DNA from: Nephromyces sp. MM_2019
Lineage: Eukaryota > Apicomplexa > Aconoidasida > Nephromycida
Assembly (NCBI GenBank): GCA_015657535.1
Contig: JADHZB010000907.1
Span: forward strand, 29,173 to 93,172
DNA length: 64,000 nt
Reading direction: 5' to 3'
The position numbers and the translations under genes were made by a program. This document shows, in pieces, positions 1 to 13,000 of the stretch (the first letter of the stretch is position 1; every line of letters starts with the position of its first letter). The notes beneath the pieces were generated by a model. That model was given only the letters and a program-made list of their open reading frames with translations. It ran no database searches and was not told the origin of the DNA.

Positions 1-517
1 CATGCTCTAGAATGACAAAAAGCTAGATAATTTTGGTTCAAGTTCAGTCTTGGATCTATGAAAATTGTTATTCTGCGAAAATGTTTCCACTATTTTAGTG
101 TGGGAAGTATATTGGTTTTATTTTTCTATGGTGTGAGCCTCTACTATACACCTCTCCTTTACAACTTCTCGTTATGAAGCGACACTGCGTTTGAGCGGAT
201 CGTACAGCCAGTTCGCCTCTGTAGCCAACGAGAGGAGCCGGTACAGCAGGCTTTTGCTACTATGTAATATAAAGTAATGCGAAAAAATATTTTATTGAAT
301 ATTTGATTATGGCAATGGTTGAGCAACTGGATATTTCCGTTATATACCTATAGCGTATTTCGTAAAATCGGGATAAAATGAAAATATGTTTGATGCAATG
401 TTTTAAAATTAGTTTTGAATACCCAAGGCTCATTTTTGTCGTTCTGCCAAGCTTTTTAAACTACCAGTCATTTAATATCATTATAAGATTGAAAGGATGC
501 AATAATTACATTTTCAG
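1..517. other. Stretch without recognised exon, upstream of DNAAF11
   Basis: I see no exon here that continues the leucine-rich-repeat frame starting at 518. The missing N-terminal repeats of DNAAF11 therefore lie outside the window or in exons I could not recognise. The sequence has plain mixed composition with no repeat array. Confidence 0.4.
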
Positions 518-3500
518 CTGGATTTAACCGCCAACTTCATTTCTGGGAAGGAGCTTGAAGTGTCAATAAAAAGTATCGCTAGCAACGAATTCTTGGAAGA
601 GTTGTATCTCTATGGAAATCCGTGCGCAGAGTATGATTTATTAATACTTTAAATAGCTTAGCATGCCGATGTACTTCATATGCATATCTAACGGTGTTCA
701 ATATAATGAGATGAAAAGTACTCAAATCCCTTTAAGTAGGCAGTAAGATATGACTGGGAGACTTCTCATTAGTTCATAAAAATGCTAGTTAGTGCGTCCG
801 GGGCAGAACAAGAATGTCTTATTTAGTAGAATGTCATCTTGCAGAGCTTGAATTTTTAAGGGAAGCTTAGTGTTTATCCTTACTCATTCCCTGCTATTTT
901 AAATCTGAATAAATGGCGGCGGAACCTTTTTACTTTTGTACGTCTAATCCTCCTGTATGCAAACGCTGTAACGCCACAAGCTAAGCCGCAGGCTTATCGT
1001 GCTTGTGCTTGAATTAGATAATATATCTCGAAAAATTAAACAAAGGAGCAGCCATCATTTCGCTATCATAGAGCTTTGAAGCAAGCACAGTTGCTACTAA
1101 ATCTACCCTTCATTACTATGTTGGCTTGTTTCTGCAAGTTTTGGCAGAGCATTCAAGGCAAGCAATGCAACACGGGTGATATCAGTAGGAATACATTTAT
1201 AGCCAGCCAGCTTAATGGTAACACATGTTCATGCACAAGCATTAATATCTCACAATTGATGTGCCAAACGCATAACCTCATGTGACGGTGCACGGAAGCA
1301 CATAAGATTTCAGTTATGATGCAATTGGCATTGGCTGCGCAATATCATGAATTTTATGGTACCCAGACAAGGTTTATCTGCTGTGCTGGCTGACAGAGCT
1401 CTGCTTGTATACAATCAAGCGCACTCGATCGACGAGCAGCGAAATAGTAACTGCATAGGTGGAAATAAGATTATAAGAATTTTGCCCTTCTTCCCGCAGA
1501 GCATAGTCTCCTATTCATCCCAGGCGACTTCAAAGATGGCGATGCACGATTTATGCAGCAATTTGTTAATCACTAAATGCAGGTGCCCTGGTTATCGTTC
1601 CTTCGTAATTTTTAACCTTCCCGGGTTAAAAGTTCTGGATGGCTTACCCATACGCTATTCTGAGAAATTTATCACCGAAGCAACAAAATCTGATGAGTTT
1701 GCACGGAGTCTAGAAGATCAGAAAGAGCATCAGGGAGAGTCAAGTAAGTATTCCTAGCTAAAAGGTGGTCTTGCGCGTAATCATCTGGTTTTTATAACTT
1801 ACTTCAACGTGTGCACAACTTTTGTACCGCTATGAACTTTAAAGTCTAAAAATTTTTCACGTATACATAGGCATTGCAGAACATCTAATCATGGCAGAAA
1901 GCGCCAACCTAACGGGTCTCTGCTTAAAAAAACAAGGAGCTTACTAACTAAAAATTTTTTGCATTTCCCAGGGAGCATTCATTGTATTTATTGGCGTTTT
2001 CTAGTATCAGTATTAATAAGCAGACATCAGTTCTACATATCAAAGCCCGAATAGGAGTGTAGTGTTTAAAGTGGGCAGCTAGAGTATTGGTACATGCAAA
2101 GGCGCGTAATCTTGAAAAATATGCAGCTAACTTGTAGTAAGCTACAACTAGCACATGTTGATCATATTACCATTCAGGGATGGAAGAGATGATACAGAAG
2201 CGAAGGCTACTTTTTCCCAAGCTAGCGGGAGAGGTAAGGTTCCAACCAAAGCTTTGAAAAAGGCTACCAGTAGGTACTACAATCAGTAGTCATAGCAGAT
2301 AGGCATCGTTCCAGAAACTCTGTATATTATTTTAACTGTTTTAAAACATTATGCCTTCTAATGGCAGCCTTTGATGCGGCAAAAATAAATCCGTAAAATG
2401 CACATCTAAATGCGCGTTTTAAATAAGGATAACGTTGACCAGCATCCCATGAAATCGGTTTTCTCATAAGTATCATATTTGAAAGTATCATATCTCGAGC
2501 ATCAACGCATTATTCGTGAAAACTGAATTCATCCGCCAGTGCAGAATTAGACTAGTGGACGCCCGTGTAGGCATAATACGTTTACCGCCGTATCCCTGGT
2601 GATCACGCTATGCCATATTCAATGTTCTGCCCCGGCAAGACATTTTTTCGCAGGTTATGCCAGCAGCGGGCAATATTCCCGACCAGGTAAAGACGTTTAA
2701 AAAGGGTTATCGCCAGAAGGGAGATAATGATATATTCGTTGTGGCGTGATGAGATAAGCTGAGTAACTTCTTGATCCCCCAACATGCTGTCACAGGTGCA
2801 TGAGACTATGAAGGCTTCAACTATAAACTCCAAAGGGGAAATCAGGCAATGTAATGAAGGTAATGTAACGCTCATTAAAACGCCACGCAGTTGTAGAGAG
2901 CCTTTTTTAAGATACGTAACGGCGTATGATAGTCGGGCGAAGTGACATAAAATTCTGATGGTACAGCAAGAGGCTAGCAAAAGCTTTAATTCATCTTGCT
3001 GTTCGTTCATGGAAACATCCACCTAAAGCACGATTTCATAATCAAGTTCTTCACATAGCTAGTTTTTAGGGGCCCATAATCAGCAGGAGGGTGTTGCCAG
3101 GGCATAAGGGGGCCATGAAAGCACATGGAAATTCATCCAAAAAAGATTTTCTATGGAAAAAATTATTGCCTGTAGGCGGCTAATTTACGTGCTCATCGGT
3201 GTAGTAAGCCTCTCACTCATAATGACTGATTCATATAGTAGGGGAATGCGATACATTCAGCACCTTAAACTCTATCCGAGGGCACCACTCACCGTCGTCT
3301 TAAAATTGGGTTTTTTGAGCAATAAGACTTTTTCCAACCCTACCCGCAGGAAAATATCAATTTCAGTTGTTGGAGAAACCCAATGAAATAGAAATACTAC
3401 TACAGCTTCCCAGGTATTCACATGATTGTGGAAAATTTATTGCTTGGCTTCCTCGCAATAATCGCTAGTGTTTAAACTGCTGTTCCACGATTTATAGGAA

Positions 3501-5652
3501 ACGCCCAGGCCAGCCTTCACGCTGGCATGGGACTTGCAGCAATGAAAAGCACTAAATCTTTCCCATCTCATATCTCGTAGAAACTAACCCATGACACGCA
3601 AGCCGATTCTAAATACATCTAGCTGCTGCAAGGTTGCTTGCACACTGAAAGTCAAGCCGATTTCAAGCATGACTACGCAATACTGCCAAAGCGATCTACT
3701 ATAGCGCAAAAAGCGCTTATATACCCTCAAACAGGAGTTTAAGATGATTTAGGAAGCAAGCCCTTTTGCAGGCTAATAGGTGTTTCAATATAACTTACGT
3801 TGGCTGGAAAATAGCTTATGCAAAAAATTAATGGCATTTGCAACTCCATATACAGGTATCTCAGCACTACGCTTCTGCAAATAGATGTGCAACCAACCTA
3901 CTGCCGTTGCCTCATTAAAGGTAAGAGAAGTAAGCATTTAATGTATAATTGAAAGCGTGATGGTCTGCTGTGTTGAGAACATCGGCTAAGCGCTGCTGCA
4001 AGGACTTTTTTAAAAAGTTAGCGTCAGTGTTACTATGGCAAGCTTAACTCTGGCAAAGCGACGAAGCGAGGAGTTGAAACATGAGAATCCTTGATTTTTA
4101 TCAGGCAAGCTATTTCAGATCAGGCTATCTAGGGAAGTTTGCACGTCTTCTTCCAAGGTACTCTCGGCGGGAATTTGTTCCAGTAGCGAAAAAAAGCAAC
4201 ATAACTCATCATTACCCGTGCGTTAGTGCGAGCATAGCCTAAGTTTACTATGTCTGTGATTCTGAAGAACAGCAACAGCACGAAATATGAGCACTTAGCC
4301 TGCCATTAAATGTCTTGCTCAAATTTTTTAGCGAATAAAAGCCTGCACTTTAGGGTAAATATTGCAAATAATACTAGGGCTAGAATTTCGCGGCTTATAA
4401 AGTCACAATCCTCAGGATATGTGACTAAACTTGATGCCAGTAAAACGCAGAAAATTAAAAGTAGCAACTAAAGATGCTAAAATGTTAGATTGCCCTATAT
4501 AACCTCTGCTTCTACACTTTCCCACTTGCAATACGCACGATTAATTTACTAGTATCGAGAATTCGCTGGTGGTGGAGTTGCACCCATAAAACTATGAGGC
4601 CTATTTGCCAGCAGGGGATCATTTGGTTAGCGCACCGTTAACCACGCCACCATCTTCAAGGGGGGGCTAAGCATCTTCATGATTCGCTTGTCACCTATTT
4701 CTGACCAGGAAATCAAGTTTTACATGGCGCCCAAATGATTCGTCCAATAAGACGGTTCGTCTGCTTATTTTCTGTTTTGCACCACTGCTCACAGATCAGG
4801 CGCTCAAAGCTTACCGGGGAGCTTGAAATAAGGATGCCAACGCTAACCAATGTTCACACCACAGGGTGGTCAGGTGATCAGCAAAAGCAGGACTTTGCCA
4901 TAACGCAATCAACTGGTATACGCTAGAAATATGTGCCGAAGTAGATACAAGCAGAAAGCCTTTGTACAGTAGTCGGGGGGGAACTTTCAAAAATGCATGA
5001 ATCTATTGAAGCATAAGACATTAATGACACTAGGTGAAACCGATTTCACGAGAAGTGCACATGCTCGAAAACGAAAAAAAGCTTGCCAGACAAGTTGACC
5101 TTGTTTACGGAAGAAAGCATTAATGAAAAGGGCCTAGTAGCTTTAGGAAAGGGATTTTGCAGGGCTGGTAAAGTGAGTCTGCATTAACACATTATCGAAA
5201 TTTTCATGTACTAAACGGTGTAAACACAATAAATTTTATAAAATGCGGCGTAACGTTCCCCTTATCCTATTCCAGCTGATATTACTCTGAAGCGGAGCAG
5301 AGGCAGGATGTGCATAGCATCGCATTTGATATGCGCTGCATGCATAAAGTTTCTACCCTTAAAAAGTGCTTCAGCAAACTTAGTGCCAAAAAATTTTTGG
5401 AAATGGGATGAGCAAGGCAACAAAGCGCTTCCCATAACGAGTTACCGCTGTTTAAGAGTCACGGCCGTCAAGCATAATGCCATGAATAGGTGCAGTTCAC
5501 CCCTCAATGTGGAATATGTAGCAGCAGCAATTGCGCATTCAACGAATGCTAGATGTATAATGTCCTTTGACTATACTTACGAGTCTACAAATTACGCAGG
5601 TACAGAACAAAATCTGGTCGATGGAAGCAGAACTCCAGCGATACTACAGTAA
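518..5652 (+). CDS. DNAAF11: Dynein axonemal assembly factor 11 (LRRC6/TILB), 5'-partial
   Basis: Cytoplasmic factor needed to pre-assemble the dynein arms of motile cilia. Exons: 518-630, 1583-1743, 2178-2233, 2796-2859, 3350-3413, 3856-3920, 4105-4157, 4795-4873 and probably 5276-5652. All junctions agree in phase and all introns are GT-AG. The first two exons give the last leucine-rich repeat and LRR cap (LDLTANFISGKELEV, ELYLYGNPCAE, then YRSFVIFNLPGLKVLDG). Exons 4-8 give the C-terminal CS/p23-like domain (IDVQPTYCRCLIKGK, RRSKLTGELEIRMP), which lines up with the family's VQPTYVRVMIKGKPF and SQTTGHLVICMP. The first LRRs are not in view. The end is uncertain: either exon 8 reads on to TAG at 4926, or it splices at 4873 into a 125-codon open exon that has a strong pyrimidine-rich acceptor and correct phase. 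The visible part is about 340 residues. The acidic central region of animal LRRC6 is very short here. Confidence 0.85.
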
Positions 5653-8600
5653 TTAGATACTTAAAAAAAATCATATACCCAGAAGCTGGAACGACCCTTT
5701 GGAGAACAAAATTATTGACTCCATCGGAATGATGCTTTTGCCGTAAAGCGGTAATTCCTCGGCACAAGCCCTCTAAATAATTTGCCTTTTTTTCCTAGAG
5801 TTTAAATAGAAGACGAAGCAAACATCATGCAGATCACAGTAAAACAACCGATAGAGCTGCTTACAAATTCCAGTTCCAAATAATATCATGTGCAAGTATT
5901 AGAAAACCAGGCTGAGATGGCGAAAGCAGGGAGAATCTTAGCAAAAAATTCGAAGCAGTAATACACCGTGTGCCTCACTGCCGCATAGAAAAACTGTAAT
6001 TAAAAAGCGGGGCAAAATTAATAAAATAAATCACAAAGGTTAAAAATCGAGCAATGAATTTAGAGTACTTCTGTGTAAAGTGCAGCGCGAAGCAAACCCA
6101 TAATTAAATGCAGAACTTGATAGCGATTGCAGGAGCAACAATCAAGGCACGTTTGGTAGGATAACGCTCAAGACTAACAAGCGGTAAAATCTAATCAATG
6201 GGCCATCCCACAAAAAACATTCGCGATAAGGTACCAAGCCCCCATATAGATGATAACCCATCACATAGCACATCATCGCTTTGATATAAACAACCTCAGA
6301 GCACGCCTGCAAATGATAATATCAGAGCGATGCAAGGTAAATACATCGCCTGTTGGCTTCGCCAACATGGTCAAGGGGGTAGCAAATAAAGCGATGAGGA
6401 TGAATTAGTAGGTAGGTTTCCATTGCACTCAAGATCAGCAAAGATATGATTACCGCACAGCTGCGTATAGCATGAAAAAGGCCAATATTTTATAGTCCTC
6501 AATAACCGCATTTTCTCGCATAAGACATGCTGAAAGACGAAATATGTTTTACTGTGGTGTGCTCCACGTGGTTAAGAATAACTGTCCAACCGACGCATAT
6601 CCGAATAACAACATATATTTTCTCTATTGCTTCATAAACTACCGAAAATCATTAATAGAATATAAGAAATCTTAATATACTTATTCCACATCCCATTGGA
6701 GATTCCATTGAGATTAACTTACTGCTCTACATGCGAAATCCACTGCTATCCCTAGCATTTAGCAGCGGAAATGTATTGGAGAGAGACCCACAAGTAGATA
6801 CACAAATTTTATCTTGGCTTCTTAAAAATCTGGCTCAGTGCTAGGTTGTCTTCATTATAATCATCAGAATTCGAGCGGCAGGCCAGGATATTCTCAACAG
6901 GTCAATAGATGCCACCTTCTCGTAAAAAGTGTTTACGAGAATGAAGATACTAGTTAGTGTGAAGACCTGGTAGGTGCGAATATAATCAGAGATACAGCCA
7001 AGAGAACAGAGTTCCATGAGTGCTTACGAAATTCTGACAAACATTGTTTAGAAGTTATAAATGAAGGCCACAGGACGCCAAAAAGAAACAAAAGTAGGCT
7101 TGACCTCGCTAAGTAGTTATACAATCAAATTTACTTCATAAAAAAGACGGCATGATCAAAAAGCCAAGAACATCTCAGAGAAACATAGAACTATGCCTCA
7201 TTATCAAGAAAGCAGAAATATGCAAGACTGATGCAATACTGAAACTGCAAGATCTGCACAGAAACGCTTGAAAAAAACATGATGCGCAATGAATAACAGA
7301 TAAGCACTATAAGGTTGAAATCCGATTACCGTTTCCATAGGGAATTTTCACAAAAGGGGGCGGCTGCGCAACTATATCTCTATCGTATACACAGAGACCT
7401 CAGAATGCTTAAAGTTAGAGATGAACACCAATACAGTTTAGGTATCTGAGCCAAAAAAAAAAAACGTCGATAAGTTAAATTTACAAACACACACAAAACG
7501 TGAAAGAGGTTCCATCAAGGCACAGTCAGGGGTTAAAAGAGGCGAGGAAGCCGCCGTTCTGCCATGGCACATTAAAGATAGTATCCTAAAGCAGCAACAA
7601 CGCTCGTCATTCGCACAGATCAATCGAGAACAAGTGCTGCCATCAATAAATGAACTTCAATACATACTCATCCGTGAAAGACAGGAATAGAATATAACGC
7701 TGTTACTTTAGCTGCACGTCAGGATATCAGTGGAACCATAGCGGGCTTATCGCCACGAATCGTAGAATAAAGCTGTTTCAGATACCCCAAATACAGATCT
7801 TCAGTGCGAATGGCTCACTAATATAAAAAGTCTTTTTCAAATTTTTTCTCACACGGTAACTTTACACGAGCATTGTCATCCAGTGCTCAAGCTGCTCGTG
7901 AATAAAAAGTTGCAAGCTCTATTACAGGGAGCATTTCATAACTGAATTTTGGTACACCACACATATATATACGTATAGTAACGCCGGTGAGTCCAGACCT
8001 TAATTGAAGAAAACGATTATCGACAGAAATTCTCAAGACTTGGTGACAGAGAGCGCAGGAATGCCTTCATTTATATCGGGTAAGAGTCACGTGATACGGA
8101 GCTTCCACTGGATAAGCTCAGCTTTGACATTACACGTATAGAACGCATATATCACGCTCATAACATGAGGCTTTCTGTTTCAAAGAAGGAAAAATCATCA
8201 AAGCTTCACCATGGACGAGAAAATATCCTCCCTTTAATTTTTTGACAAGGCCGCATTGCAAGCTGTAAAATCATAAAAGGTAGTAAAAGGGTGACTTATC
8301 GTGAGGAAATTAAAGAACCAAAATAATAACTTTTTTATCATTAATTCATTAGAGAATCAACTGTAATTTTACAATTTTTTTTCTTGATATTCTAAATTTT
8401 ATATCTTGAGAAAATTATAATAAACTAGACACTTGTTTGGGTACTAAAGGAAGGAGTAAGGTTTTCTTCAAAGGGATATTTTTGAGTTTTCAATTTGCAA
8501 GTCATATACTGAACTCAAACTTGTATGAAACCTTTTTCTTTCACGCTCATGCAACTTATAAAAGAAGAGGAAAGCGGTATCAACGCAAAAAAAGGGAATT

Positions 8601-10081
8601 TGCAACGTCTACAGCGAGCTCAGCAGAATAAAGAGCTTCTAACTCCAAAAAAGTGTAAGTACTGAACAAAAAGAGTGTTTTTCTATAGGATTTGCTGCTT
8701 TCTCTGGGAGAGAAACATCAGCTTGCCAAGTGAGACGCTAGGGTTTCTGAAGGATACTTTACCATAAAGAAAGGGTGTGCTCAACCGAGTAAAATTTATT
8801 CCGCAAAACACACCAACAAACGCACACACAACACACGGCACACAAGACACACACACTAAAATTACAAAAAAAAGATATTCGCCACTGGCAAACACCCAAA
8901 GTGATCAAAAATTGTACTCATAAGGAGCAGGCGGCAACATCAGTGACACAAGTAAGAAGTATAATTGCACCACCATCGAAGCACACTGTAAAAACAAATA
9001 ACCAGCACGGTTGCTAGGAAGACGATGAAGAGAAAGTAATGAAGAGAAGCATGCCATAAAACCGCGCGAATGGCAAGTGTGTATGGTTATAACTTCTCTA
9101 ATATCCACCAGCCGGGATGTTTTGAAAAGAAAATATCCAATAAGTTTTCCTGAACTATCTAAAATTCATTTCCACACCCAAATTAACATAGCTAATACAG
9201 CAGATATCGCCGTCAAACAAAGATTTTGACGTGTAGCACACAAAAATCCATATATCGCCAAGACTATCAGACTAAACAACTGTTTCTGAACCAAAAAAAG
9301 AATGCTTAGAAGTTTATAGCAACATATCACATGTTGCCAGCATGAAAATAAGCGTTTTTCTTCCTCCAAAAGCGATACTCAACGCTATACTTTCGGTGCA
9401 AGTGTAACAAAGAAGGCATAATCTCAATGGAATAATATCAAACACACAATTTGAGATAAAAATCTCAAAGGCATAAACATCTAAGCTTCTCCCAGTGTAT
9501 TTTGCGAGATGCACTGAAATTTTTCACCCGAATAAAAGCAAAAAACATCAGAAAAATTCACCCACATTCAGTCTAAAGGCTCTTCCATCTAGGCATCAAC
9601 ACACACTTGAAAACTTGGTTTTTCTCCTCGAGAAAAGGATATATGCCTTGACAATTACAATGTAAAGGCAAACAAACCTACGGAGCAACACTACCCTCTG
9701 CTCACGCACCATAAAAAAAAGTCAATTCTAAAAAAAATCTCAAAAATCAACATCCTAATATATTGCACAACGGTGAGCCACTCAAATTCATAGAATCCCC
9801 TCTTTAAAACGTAGTGACATCTTGTTTTTTTCCTTCTTGTAAATTCCAACATTTTTTATCTTTGAAAATACACGTAATTGTGTGAATTTCACTGTATTTT
9901 ATCTTAACTTTGCAAGGGGTAGTATTGAAGCTACAAGCTTTCCTTTTTGAATATTCTTTCAACAGTTTGTCGCTCAAGAAATTTGTAGATACTATTTCAG
10001 GTAATCACAGGAAAAAGTATACTTTAATTTTTCCCTAAAACGTACTCGCATTAATCTCTAGTGCAAGAGAGGGGAGCTGTT
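5653..10081. other. Intergenic stretch, no supported gene
   Basis: No chain of phase-compatible exons or recognisable protein motif on either strand. Short open frames at 7438-7623 and 8905-9514 look like chance. The right part, from about 8.3 kb on, becomes A-rich with scattered CACA runs and probably includes the 3' untranslated end of the SRRM1-like gene, which is read leftward. Confidence 0.5.
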
Positions 10082-13000
10082 TCAGGCAGCCCGGCGTTTC
10101 AAAGCGCCTAGAGCTTTCTGTCGCAGGGCTTCTTCAGACTTTGATCGATGCCGGCCGCCTTTGTTTAGCTGCGAGTCTTCCGAGACAGCCTAGCAAGCAA
10201 AGAAGAGAAAAAAAAAGAGGAGTTTAAACCACTAAAAAATAAAAGGTTTAATAGTTAATGATTATAGTACTACTATAGGCAATGAATTATTATAAATATA
10301 GCGACTATGAAAGCTTTTTATGAGGGAAAAATATAATCGCAGCGAACCAAAAAAAAAAGAAAAAAGTAGCATCTTCCTGAAGAAAATAGAAAAAAGTATG
10401 CAAAAACTGAAGTTTGACGTTTTGTATAACCCAGTCAGCACCAACAAACTCACTACACTTCAAAATTAGGAAAAAGTAGAAAACGCTTCAACCTACAAAA
10501 GAAGCTGGAAAAAAACCTTCGCACAGAAAATCCCTCCAGACTTTAGACGGGTTGAGACATACGCAGACATATACGCATGTCATTTGATAAGATAAACACA
10601 CAGGTTTTTGAAATATGCCAGCATACAAAACTGCATAGAAGAATTTTCACAACGAGCAGATGCAGAGAAACCCCCTTATTATATCATCCAATATTGAATA
10701 GATGAAGAATTTTCAGTCGAGAGAGAGTATAATACGAATAATGAAGATCTACCCATAAATTAGATGAAAATATTAGCTTCACTTGTGGTTGTTCCACACT
10801 TTAAAATTAAAGATAAAAATCCGCTGACTCCTATACATAAACCTGATTTGCAGGAGTGCATGTTGTGTGTGTATATTTTTTCATTTAAGCAAGTGTGCTC
10901 GCAAATATAGTCTGTACTTCAGGGATAGGCTTGAATATCTTTGAAATAAGCACTTTGGCACACACAGAATTGAGTTAGGCAAGCAGCCACATAAAACCTC
11001 CATCAACACACACCGTAGATGACAGAACTATCATTATTGACAATTATCTTCAGACATTTTGTGCGTTTTTTTTGCTTCTTCTGTAGCTTTCAACAATGGA
11101 TTTTTTCATGGACCATCACTACCAAACTACCAAGATGATGGGAAAGATTAACGTAAACAACAAATCTACTCATTTGCACATACAAAAGAAAGATCTAGTC
11201 TCATAGAATGATGCAGCACCTCTGGGAGGCTCTCTGGAACTTGGGAGGCTTTAACGGAGCCTTTTGGTTCCCTCGGTCTTTTTCCTCCTCGAGAACTTTC
11301 TACACGCTCACTCTCATTATTTTTATACCCTTCATCAGAATCTGATTCACTCCGTGAACGAGATGCAGAAGAAGCTGCAAAAAACAACACACACAACAGA
11401 AAGTATTCACCAAAAAAATTATTGCATATTCCAACATATCTTTATAGGGATTTTCCACCCAGTCTGATGCTCTACACAAGAAATTTTCGCACTAGCCAAG
11501 CATAAAGTATAATACGCACAAACCACTAAAATCTGCGTGTGTGGAAAAAGCAACGTGGCACATATTGTTAAATCTGAAACAAGTGAAACACACAAGGCCC
11601 TCATTCACATTGATAGAAGCGAATAAATATCCTATAAAACTAAAGAAACACACATTAGAAGAGAATAAATGTATACGACATTCTTTGTATGCACTTAATC
11701 TTCTTAAAAATTTGTGCTTCCAAGCCATAAAAACATACGTTTTATACTAATTAATACCTAGGGAAAACATCTTCTCTATTACTTGCTATTGCAGCTTGAA
11801 TTACAGTATCTAATTTAGTTATATTAAACTCAAAAACCCTGATTTTCCCCAGTATATAGAAGCCTGTGGTGCAACTTCAACTCGCACTAAAACATACAAA
11901 AAATACACACAAACTCCTACAAAAGACTCGCACCAATTCTAAGCATGAATTGCACACACTAACTTTCTACACCGTTTCTTTGATGAGAATGTGAGATTTT
12001 ATCACCCCTCTTATTCGCCTGACGATGCAGTGAATTGCTTGAACTACTAGTACTGCTAGAACTGCTTGATTCTTCATGCCGTGTCCCTCCTCCTCCTCCT
12101 CTAATAGCCTCAGTCAAGGCAGGTGGGGATCTCTTCAAAGACTGACTATCTTTTGAGTTACTCGTACCACCCCTTCCAGCAAATTGAAGAGCAGAGCTTT
12201 TTGTGCATCCAGCAGATTCCACATCTTCAGAACGCCTAGGTGATGAATCTCGCTTCCTCATTTCTGGTTTTGTGTATCTTTTAGATGAAGCAGATGATGA
12301 TCTTGACCACGCACGCAATCTGCCGGAATATCCATTCTTTCTGCTAATTACCTAAAAGGGGAAAAAGCAACATACACATTTCGTGGGTATCCGACGGAGA
12401 AAATCAGGCGGAAAATTTCGAGGATTGAAGAAGCGGAGAAAAATTTCAAAATTCACGACTTTGTGTGTCAAATGCAATCGAAGGATACAAATTGGGGAGC
12501 AACAGTATAAACACACACAAAGGCAACAAAACTTCAAATTCTCAGGGCCACGAAACAAGTATAAAGCAAGGATTAACATAAGAAGAGTAACATTTGCAGA
12601 GCAAATCATAAACGGACAATTCCAGAGAAAAAACCGCTCGGCTAGTGGGAGTGTATCAAATCACACACATCGAAAACTATCCGAGAAAAATCCACTCAGC
12701 TAGCGGCAGTATATGAACAGGATTCCAAAAAGGTTAGGATGTGTGTACATCAAGCAGAATCGATGGAAATCTTCTTTTCGTAATTTTGATGAAATTCAGT
12801 CTAAACGCTGCATGTGTTCCAGCCATAAAAACACCGAAGAGGATATACACAGTCTTAGATTCTTGGCATCATATGCATCTCTAGAGAATGAGCCACTTCG
12901 ACGAACACACCATATTTTGGAGTTTTCTTACATTATTTTCGTACAAAACAATCAAAATTCGCTCGTAAATTTCGACATAAATCATTTTGCTTAGTTGCAG

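Noticed and set aside
12383..12703. 106-codon plus-strand basic ORF inside an SRRM1 intron
   Set aside because: Same purine-strand effect. Arg/Lys-rich, with no recognisable domain.
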